DNA from: Asterias rubens | Lineage: Eukaryota; Echinodermata; Asteroidea; Forcipulatida; Asteriidae | Reading direction: 5' to 3' | DNA length: 64,000 nucleotides | Assembly (NCBI RefSeq): GCF_902459465.1 | Contig: NC_047062.1 | Span: forward strand, 26,281,866 to 26,345,865 | In this document: positions 11,261-21,400 of the stretch, piece by piece | Layout of the letters: every line of letters starts with the position of its first letter | Numbering within the stretch: position 1 is the first letter of the stretch | Made by a program: the position numbers and the translations under genes | Notes under the pieces: model-generated | Seen by the model: only the letters and a program-made list of their open reading frames with translations | Told to the model about the DNA's origin: nothing | Database searches by the model: none

Positions 11261-12666
11261 TTATTAGTATTATTCTTTGTTTCCGCCTAAAACCCCATAG
11301 CGTTTTTACAGCGTTTTTGTTCAGGCCCCTACTCCTAAAGTATGAGGATAAAATAGTTAAATCATATATCAAATTGAAGCTTAGAACATAAGCTTTACTC
11401 TAACAAAAAAGTGTAAAAATTCTTCATTAATTAACCACGTGGTCTTCATTTGAATTTTTTAATTTGTAATTTTGATGCAGTCACTTTCATGTTATTGTGA
11501 AACATTCTCTTTGGTAATACAACACAGCATGTACCTCAATGAGTTGTTGACTTTTTGAGAGGAGTCTATACTATTTTGTTTTCTACCCGCGTTCTGGACA
11601 CATTACTCTGTACACGCACAAAGTACGGAGGTTTGGGATTTTCGTTAGAACGTGCGTTAAATTTGTTCTTGTTTTTCTAACCGCGTTCTGAACCAATTAC
11701 TCTGTGCATGGGTTTTCGTTAAAACGAACGTGCGTAATTAGATAGGGGTTTTTGACGACATCGACGTCGTCGTCAAAAACCCCCTTAAGGCAATCTAATA
11801 CTACATTTCAACCCTACTTAATAGTTATAGGCGTTAGCAGTTCATATTTAGTGACAATGGTAGCAAAATCATGAAACGAGAATTATTTCGCCGGATCATA
11901 ATCCCCTCTGTTGATGCACACATGTAAAAACCCACCATTTTTACATCGTGCCCTTCTAGCCTAGTGGTCATCAGTCGCGACTACATATCTGAGAATTACG
12001 AGTTCGAATCTCCGTCCGAAATCAATATTTTTTTATCCCCCAAAACTAAAAATATATTTCTTTTTGTAATATTTAAGTTTGATTCTTATCTTTATATCGA
12101 TAGTGTTGCCTTTTCTTTTTCTCAAATGTTAGCCCAACATAACCTGTGTGCATGCATGACACGATGATGTTTAAAAACACAGTACGCGAAAAATGGTGAC
12201 CATAATTTGGTGGTTAAGAGTTCTGTGAAATCAACTTTTACTAGATCAAACATCAAACCACCGACCCCAAAAAAATTAAAAATCGTAATTAATTAACCAC
12301 GTGACCCATATTTGCATATTTAATTGTACAAGGGGACAAAGTTGTTGGAACTTCCTGTTGATGCTGACATCATGAGAACATCAGCATAAGTATTGGAATT
12401 GCACTAGCACTTGGAGTGTTCAAGGAGTCCAACACGTCAGTCTAGAGTCCAACTCTGATTGTAAAAATCAATTCAGGCATCATCTTCAATTTAATTTTAT
12501 GCAACAAGCAAACTTATAAATTTTCTGATTTTATTTCAAAGGGTAACATAAATGGCTGTTAGCGAACGGTTTCCAACAAAAACTACATGGTTTACGTGCA
12601 CAATACTCTTACTGGCCTCAAGCATTTACCTCTAGATAATAAATCAAACATTCAGTTCAAAATTAT

Positions 12667-12993
12667 AAAAGTTTGTTATTGCCACATTATTCAGCGAACC
12701 ATGAATCATACACAGCTACTATTCACAAGAAAATCTATGTGTGGAGGGTAACAGACAGCACACAATGGAACCGGAGTTTAAACAATGACAATGTCAAAAG
12801 TGCAATCGTCCGCCCTTGAAGTTTATTATACATGGGCTGATGGTGATCAAAAGGATAAAAGTTTGTTATCGCCACATTATTCAGCGAACCATGAATCATA
12901 CACAGCTACTATTCACATGAAAATCTATGCGTGGAGGGTAACATAAAGCACACAATGGAACCGGAGTTTAACAATGACAATACCAAAAGTGCA
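12667..12993. repeat. 190-bp direct duplication
   Basis: The block beginning GTTTGTTATTGCCACATTAT at 12671 repeats at 12861 with few changes. Both copies run through CATGAATCATACACAGCTAC and ACACAATGGAACCGGAGTTT. It lies inside composite element A. Confidence 0.9.
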
Positions 12994-13323
12994 TTTGGGT
13001 ATTTTGTTTATCTGTTTCATTTAAATATATGGTTAAGTTTTATTTTACGCTAAATGTTTTTGTGTTTGTTCTTCCTGTAATTTTGAATTGTTTTGCCGCT
13101 ACATAAGATTACACCCACTAAATAGAATTGCTTACATTGCTTTCTTCGTTAGAAAAAAAGGGGGGGTCCGTACTCGTTAAGGTTTGCTTTTTATGGGCCC
13201 CTCCATCCCCTACATGTGATTTGCATTGATTTTTAGTTTTTGTTTTCTGTTATTGTACGATTGCATTTGCTTGTAATAAATTATTTATTACCTTCTGTGT
13301 AGACTAAGCAAGTATACTATGCT

Positions 13324-13720
13324 TTCGGGATGTCGACTTCCCGAGATAAATTATCACAGGAAGACGACATCCTAATTTTAGGATGTTGACTTCCCGAGAT
13401 AAATTATCACAGCAAGACGACATCCTACTTTTGGGATATCGACATTCCGAGATAAATTATCACAGGAAGACGACATTCTTCTTTTAGAATGTCGACTTCC
13501 CGAGATAAATTATCACAGGAAGATGACAACTGACGTTTAGGATGTCGACATACCGAGATAAATTATCACAGCAAGACGACATCCTACTTTTAGGATGTCG
13601 ACATCCCGAGATAAATTATCACAGGAAGACGACATCCTACTTTTATGATGTCGACATTCCGAGATAAATTATCACAGGAAGACGACATTCTTCTTTAATA
13701 ATGTCGACTGTTTGTAGTTA
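13324..13720. repeat. 53-bp tandem array, seven units
   Basis: GAGATAAATTATCACAG recurs at 13343, 13396, 13449, 13502, 13555, 13608 and 13661, an exact 53-bp period. Each unit has a GGATGTCGAC-type arm and a GACGACATCC-type arm that can pair, so the array is a string of potential hairpins. Unit-to-unit changes often affect both arms. Confidence 0.95.
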
Positions 13721-14365
13721 TAAGACTCCTTGGGGATAGGAGAAAAACTTGGAAAAACCGTGACCTCAATTTGACCTCTACTTCCGGGTCAACCGGAAGT
13801 GGGACCATATCTCAAGAACTACTCAACCGATTTTCAATTTGTTTTCACTTACAGACTCCTTGACATTAATATTGACTGTGAAAACCCGTGACCCCATGTT
13901 GGCCTCTACGTCCGGGTGAACCGGAAGTTGGACCATACGCCAAGTACTATACAACCGATTTTCAATCCTGTTTGTTCAGTTTTATCCTCCTAAGGCATTA
14001 AAAATAAACTTTGAAAATCCATGACCCCAAGTTGACCTCTACTTTCGGGTCAACCAGAAGTGGCACCATATCTCAAGAACTACACAACCGATTTTCTAAC
14101 TTTTTTTCAGTTACAGACTCCTTGGGCGTTACAGATTAGTCTTAGGTTACCGTGACCCCATGAAGTGGCACCGTAACTCAAGACACTGTACAGTATTTTT
14201 CAAACTTTTTTTCAGTTATAGACTCCTTGGTAATTTTAACACATAATCAAAGCAAAAGAACACGGAACAGCTTTGTGTTTGTTCACAAACACCTAATGTC
14301 TAGTTATTATTATTATTATTTATTCGGCCAACATTTCAACAAACAGTGAGCTACAATGTTACCAC

Positions 14366-14742
14366 AGGTGGACACTATTGGTAATTGTCAAAGACCAGCC
14401 TTCTCACTTGGTGTATCTCAACATATGTATAAAATAACAAACCTGTGAAAATTTGAGCTCAGTTGGTCGTCGAAGTTACGAGATAATAATAAAAGAAAAA
14501 AACACCCTTGTCACACGAAGTTGTGTGCTTTTAGATGCTTGATTTCGAGACCTCAAATTCTAAACTTGAGGTCTCGAAATCAAATTCGTGGAAATTACTT
14601 CTTTCTCGAAAACTACGTCACATCAGAGAGAGCCGTTTCTCACAATGTTTTATATTATTATCAACCTCTCCCCATTACTCATTGCCAAGTGAGGTTTTAT
14701 GCTGATAATTATTTTGAGTAGTTAACAATAGTGTCCACTCCC
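14366..14742. mobile_element. TTAA-type MITE, main family
   Basis: Runs from GGACACTATTGGTAATTG to CAATAGTGTCCACTCCCT, with the internal blocks ACTTGGTGTATCTCAACATA and GAGCCGTTTCTCACAATG. The terminal TTAA on both sides has decayed. Confidence 0.82.
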
Positions 14743-14744
14743 TA

Positions 14745-15290
14745 TGTAAACTTTTAAAAACATGTGACACAATCTATGCTTTAGTTCTTTAATGGCAATA
14801 ATTCGGCCTAATAGTTTGGACATTAATCTGGAAAAATATTTAATCACACAAAAAAGAGTAAAGCATGACTGTGTGTTGACTGCTTGATTATGTTTTCTTC
14901 TTTGTTTTCTTTACCTAGGCATGCTAGGGGGGGGGGGGGGGGTAGGCCTAGGCCACTGATCACATCTCTTTTATAATAGAGGTGTGGCTAGGATCGAGGA
15001 GATCATAATTTACTTTTGAATGTGGGCGTTTTTAACACATAAAATCTTCGAAATCCGTCTTTTTGTTCATAAAACGAGAATTACTTAGCAACAAATTTAT
15101 AAGCATTGTTTGAATAGTTAATGGTGTGTCCTTGTGGGGCCTCCTTACCTTACTGCGTTCAATGCGTATTTTCTGTACGCAGTAGTCTGGTTGCGAACTT
15201 CAAACTGGAGATCAACACGTTTATGAAGACGGGGATATGAAATGTCAATGTTATCGCTTGGTGGCGCTATTTTTCTCTTGTTTTGTGCAA
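14745..15290. other. POLE2 upstream intergenic sequence
   Basis: Contains a G-tract at about 14929-14942 and no recognisable gene. The last 250 bases probably belong to the POLE2 promoter region. Confidence 0.4.
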
Positions 15291-15292
15291 CC

Positions 15293-15300
15293 GCGGGAAA
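15293..15300. promoter_or_regulatory. Candidate E2F site upstream of POLE2
   Basis: GCGGGAAA, the reverse complement of TTTCCCGC, lies 111 bases before the POLE2 start codon within CCGCGGGAAATC. It matches the E2F consensus TTTSSCGC. E2F control of DNA replication genes, including polymerase epsilon subunits, is known in mammals. Use of this site is inferred from match and position. Confidence 0.5.
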
Positions 15301-15410
15301 TCTTATGCACAGAAACATTGCGGACCAGCGCAAGTAGTTTTTTGTTGTCAATGTCAACTTAAAACTTTCCTACTTTCTTCACCGAATACATTCCGATCAC
15401 AAGAATTAGA

Positions 15411-18400
15411 ATGGCAGCCAAAATCAAATCCAAAGTTAACTCCGCTTTCAAGATGAATGGTCTTTCGTTAAGAAGGTGAGTGCATGCTGTTGGAAAAATT
15501 GGTTGTATGTTTGTATTGTAGGCCTACTTCTGCTTTTACTTTTTTGTAGAGAGGGGGGGGGGGGGCTAGCCCACCTTGTTGAGCTGTTAATGGCTCCGCT
15601 TTTAACATCGGTCTCATCACTGACCGATGTTAAAAGCGGAGCCATTAACAGCTCAACAAGGTGGGCTAGGGGGGGGGGGGGGGCATGGCATGGCGGGGGG
15701 GGGGGGGGGGGTAAAGATCAACATAAAAATAAGACCTTTATTTTCACCTAATGTTGGACACGGATACGATCCAGATAATGTGCACTGACGTTTTCACACT
15801 ACAACTTTTACACACGGTGTCGATCTGGATATGGCGCTTTATCCGTGTCGAAACCAACCCTACCCTGCCTGCTGGAGGTAGGTCGGTTGATTGATAAATA
15901 AATCTCTATCTATCTCCAACGGTGGGTATTATTGTAAATAAACAGCGCACGCACTGCCACACGGGTTTGTAACACACCTTTCAAAGAATGGTTTAGTCCA
16001 ACTCGGGGATAACTTTCCGTATGGCGCCACCACTTTTTCACTCATTTTTACAAAAAGGGATATATCAATCAGGTAAATTAGATACTATATTGTTTTATTT
16101 CGAATGAAAAAGTGGTGGCGCCATACGGAAACTTTTCCCAACTCGGTGGTGGCTTGGTAGTTCGGCGAGTAGGCTGGTGGTGTACAGCGCTTGGTGGTCG
16201 AGTGACCAAAAGATAAAGCGTTGAGCGTTATTGAGAAGTCAAAAACGTGCGATGCGGCAGAAAAACAACAGTAAGTACCGAGCAGAAAATTGTATTTTTT
16301 GACGATGTTTTTTAATTTCACTCAACAAAAAAGAAATACAAACATTATGAATGTATATTGAGTATGTGGGGAAAGTTTTGGTAGTGTAGTACAAAAGAAA
16401 CTTCAGTTATTGCTGGCTAACAGTCATAAAACTTTCACCTATTAACGCTGATTTGAAAAACGTATAGCGTTACAGAGGCCCAAAATACTAGACCCCTTTA
16501 AGGCTCACAGGGGAGCCTTATAGTTTCTAGAAGTAAACACCTCCGGGTTAATTTGCGATCCAGGTTGAGTGTGCGTGGCGCCATCTACTGTGCACATACG
16601 TACAGTTGTCCAGCACTTAAATGAAAACCGCATACAAACTGACAAAAGGCGCTGCGTACATAAAAAGTAGCCGCGTCCTACTTCACTTGCTTCAATCCGT
16701 GTAACGTAGTCGTAAGACCTTGCAGTGTGAAACGATCGCACATTATTCAGATTAAAAGTTACACTTTTATGTAACCCAAAAAGCTGATCTTGTGCAGAGC
16801 CAGAGCTAGTGTGAAAGCGAAGCTGTTTGAATCTGTGTTGAAATTTTACCGAACCAACACGGACCCTATCCAGATAAGGTTCGACACGGATCGAAGGTCG
16901 ATAGTGTGAAAAGGCCTCGAGAGAGAGTGGTGAGGGGGGTGGGGCGGTAGCCCACCTTGGTGAGCTGTAATTGGCTCTCTTTTATTAGGCTAACATCAGT
17001 CTCTTCACAGTCGCCATTACAATGCAGGAGTTATTTTTTTATTCCATGTATGTGTGGTTGGTGAACCATTTGTACTTTGGCTGAGTAGAAAATAAGAACA
17101 CGCAGCTTAACAAAGCCAAACCCAAGTCGTGTAAGAAACTGTAAAATTTAGGCCAATAATCTTCTGCTTATTTTGTTTACTGAAAAGTTCTTAGTTTGAA
17201 AAACATTAATTTGCGATGATAGTAAGCAAATGTTGTATCTTTGCAGCGATGCTTTGAAGTATTTAGTGGAGGCTTTGGTGTCAGTTAACGATATACAAGA
17301 GAGAGAGGAATGTCTCGAAAGGATTCTTGAGACAGTCCAGAAACAACCCTGTAAGTAATACAGCTCAGAGAGAGCAACAGATTGGCATTCCTTATTGTGC
17401 GTATTGTTCTTGTTGGGGAAGGTTGGGATCAACGTTACATCCTCTTTCCTGCCATCAGCCTGTAATCAGCCTCTTTCTTTTCTGCAGATATTTTTTTGTT
17501 AAATCTGCCACCAGTGTGTTGGACGTCACCTGGTTCCTCCTTAGGGTGGTTGAGCGTGAAACCAGGCTTTCTGCTTGTTCTCACCCATTTACTTTCGCCA
17601 TTCCAACAGCTTTATTCCACGTACTGGTACTCCATGTCTTTGGAACTGCCTGGTGTGTGTTTCTCTCAATCCTACAATTCATACTGGAAATTCAGAAATA
17701 AATCATACTTTCAGCCCCCCCCCCCCTCCGCATCACACACCCCCAAGTTATTTTCATTTTAATATTTTCTTCCTGTAGCCCCCTTACCAATAGTGGCTTT
17801 GAGCCTTGTTTTAGACAAACCTGCAGTAAAAGTACACAATGAAGCAAATATTATGCGATGTGATCAAGCTATATTGAGCCATTTGTTGGAAATATCAGTA
17901 TGGATAATCAAGCTAAAACAGGCCAAAAGGGATGACCTTTTTAAAAACATTGTTTTTGTAGATTTAAATGCCAAACTGTTGTGTATTTTATGCTGGCAAC
18001 TAACTTCCTGATAAATAGCATCAAAAAGGGATACATACATATCCTTGATTTGGTAAAGGCTTTCACATGGAGTTTAAAAAAATGTATTAGGGTGTGATTG
18101 TTGCTCACTTATAACTGATTTAACTTGTAAATGACAAAAAGGTATTAGACATGTCAAATAAACTGCTCACAAAAAGTAAGGAAACTTTTTTCAATCTGGT
18201 ATATTTGTTATTATTTAATACTCTTTTTGTATATGGTATATATCAATGCAAAGCTGAACTGTTCCTCTTTAAAATGATACCACAATTGCAATGATTACAT
18301 GTTGCTGGACTTGACCATGTTAATGAGAATGAGACAAAGTCACAAATCAAATGTGCCAAAATTAGCAATATTATTGTGTTACTGTATGAATTGACAGTGT

Positions 18401-21400
18401 AATTCAAACAAGCAAGACAACTTACTGATCTTAATCCACTTGATTGAGACAAGAAATTTGGTATAAAGCAAGACAATTTACTGATCTTAAAACACTTTAT
18501 TGATACAAAAAGTTCAGTAACAAGTGGATGATCCGAAGGCGTTGATGACAGCATGGCACCTTCTTCTCATGCTGCACACAAGTCTTTTGATGCGCTGATG
18601 ATGAGGAATTGGCGTTCCATTCTTCATTAAGGAACCTGGTTAGGTCAGCCACAGTTGATGTGTTGGTGGTTCTGGCGCGGACAGCGAGGCCAAGCTGGTC
18701 CCACAGATGTTCCATGGGATTCAGGTCTGGACTGTTAGCGGGCCAATCCATCCGGTGCACCCCAACATTTTTCAGGTAGTCAGTCACCAGTCGGGCTCGA
18801 TGGGGGCGAGCGTTGTCATCTTGAAAGATGGAGTTTGGTCCAAAGTCTGCAAGTATGGGAATGCATCCGGCTGTAGAATATCGTCTTGCAAATACCCATC
18901 AAACAAGGTGTTTTTCATGAGATGAGGGTAAATTGTGTCCGATGAGCTCACTGGTGCAAATCATTGTGTAATGGTTCTGAAAAGCTTGATCGGTTTGATT
19001 AATGAGCATTACCTATTGACCATTCACGGTAATTTTGTGGCACATTTGATTTGTGACTTTGCCTCATTGTTATGCATGTAGCCAAGTCCAGCAACATGTA
19101 ATCATTGCAAATGTGGTATCATTTTAAAGAGAAACAGTTCAGCTTTGCATTGATATATACCATATACAAGGAGAGTATTAAATAATAACAAATATACTGG
19201 ATTGAAAAAAGTTTCCGTACTTTTTGTGAGCAGTTTACATACATGTAAGGTTTCCTAGAGATAGTGACGCATCCATATGTCCATTTTTGCGTACATTCTT
19301 TCTGTGATTAAAAAATGACAATCTAAATAAAACTCCTCGCAGTGACATCATCACTTGTATCCATGGAGATTCTGAAAGCAGCAGTGGATGAATGTAACGA
19401 GGGTGAAAAGGAAGAGAACGAGAGGGCGTTTGCCGTCATTGACGCTTTCTCCATTCCAAGGTTTACCTACAATCAAGACAGGAAAAAATTCATCAAGTAA
19501 GTACAGAGATTTTTAACAACTTTGGGTCGGGTTTTTCTGTTGAATAAAAGCCTTGTAACAGTAACACCCACAGTATTAATTTCCGGAACACCTGCACAGT
19601 TGTGGAATAGTCGGAACACCGCAAGAACTTTTATTTACTTGGGTTTGTTTCTGGGTTATGGGGTTTTATTTATTTTAATGGTTTTTTTTGGTTGGGGGGG
19701 GGGCAATATCGGTGTCCAAATAAAACCCTGACAATGTAAGAAACAACACCATCGCTCATGTAATTAGCACTCACTGGGATTTCACCTTTTGATCACTGTA
19801 TCGCCCCAAAACTGCTCTTTCCTTAACTCAATGGAGCCACATGGAACTGCCCAGGATTACAAGCAAACACTTTGTATCTTGGGTTTTTCCAAGTGCTAGT
19901 GGGTCACAACAAACAGTGTTCGAAATAGCGCGAACTGAAGCTGTTTCATGGTTGAAAAATAGTCTCAGGTCACCATTGAAAAAAAAAATGGAGTAATCTA
20001 AAAGGTTGACAGCTTTAATAGTTGACAGCTGAGGTAATTGTCATAATGTTTCACTGACCATTTTTGTTCCAATTGTTTATGTACTTTTAAAGGAATGAAT
20101 CGGTGCCCTGTATACATGCTGATGCCCAGGCCAAAGCAGACTTATTCCGAGATCGTTACAGTCTTCTACTTCAGAGAACATCTCGGCACAGCCTCTTCAC
20201 TCCTCCGATACCTGGGGCTGCAACAGACCCGTCCATCAGGAAGTTTCAGGTCAGCTTTTTTACTGGAGAGTGTTAGTTCATTCTTGGGAAAAAAGTAAAG
20301 TGTCCCAAGCAAGAATGACTGCAACCTTTAATGATTGATTTCTATCTCTGCATTAAAGGGAAGGTACACGTTTGGTAATTGTCAAAAACCAGTCTTCTCA
20401 CTTGGTGTATCCCATCATATACATACAGTAACAAACCTGTGAAAAGTTGGGCTCAATCGGTCATCTAAGTTGCGAGAAAATGATGAAAGAAAAAACACCC
20501 TTGTTGGACCAATTTGTGTGCTTTCAGATAGGAATAAAAGACTTCTAGCGGCACCCACAGCAATTTCTGTAGTGCCCTTTTGCAAAGTACCAATACATAT
20601 ACATTTTCCCAAAAGAAGTGCCCCATACCAGAGGAAAATTGATGTGCCCATTCAAGAAGGAAATGCAAGGCCTGCTCTACCAACTGAGCTATCTAGCCCC
20701 ATGTTGGCGGTGTACCTATTTTGTCAATTTCATTGTTCGAGAGGATGCCAGTCGAAAGCCATACAATGGTTATCTGATGTGTAGCCAGGGATCACGCCCA
20801 ACCGTATAATTGTATATGTAATAGCTTTCGTCATTAAGTAATGTATTTTAAATTTTAGTGAGAGGTTTATAAGATTTGTATATTTGGTTGTTTAATGACA
20901 GCTGAAATCAGTGGAGTTTCTACTTGGAAGCACTGCCAAGCTTGGTGAAATCATCGTATTGGGCATGCTCACTCAACTCAAAGAGGTAAAATATATCTTA
21001 TTCTTAACTCGATCTTATTATGGGCAAGAAATTTGTTGACGGAAATTGTTTCATTGTCTTCATGTGGATATTGTTATTTAAACCAATTCACTTCAGAGGA
21101 CCTAATGATATACAGCACTTTTATGCAACACACAACGGCGGTCATATAAACTAGCATCAAAGTTTTTGTGTGTGCGCCTTGAACACCCAGCAGGGTGGAT
21201 ATGTGCGCATTACAAGTCTTATTATTATTCTTATTTATTATTGTGTTGGCAGGGGTCATATCAACAGGTCACACATGTATTGAGATTGTTTCACAGAAAC
21301 CCTGTTGTTTTGGTTTGGCACCCCTATTCAATGAACGGATTAACACTTTGGATGGATTTGTGTCTTACGCCTTTATATGGGAGCTATTCCTTTCCTTTCA

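Larger units (their letters stand above)
10886..14303 (+). mobile_element. Composite Helitron/HINE-like element, copy A
   Basis: A repeat-built element shared piecewise with 59112-62084. Order: six copies of a hairpin unit (10886-11260), a 1-kb block starting TTTCCGCCTAAAACCCCATA, an internal duplication (12667-12993), a 53-bp array (13324-13720), then degenerate units of about 120 bp with ACTTCCGG-type palindromes. It ends GGAACAGCT, a GTGTTTG/CAAACAC hairpin (14275-14292), eight bases, then CTAG before TT. The start AGCTGTTCCG is the inverse of the subterminal CGGAACAGCT. The 3' hairpin plus CTAG is the known Helitron 3' end; subterminal inverted repeats and internal tandem arrays are described for non-autonomous Helentrons (HINEs). 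No Rep/helicase is present, so the class is inference. Confidence 0.65.

Noticed and set aside
15145-15357. A minus-strand gene divergent from POLE2
   Set aside because: There is no ATG start in good context, no splice sites and no recognisable protein; the region is better read as the POLE2 promoter.
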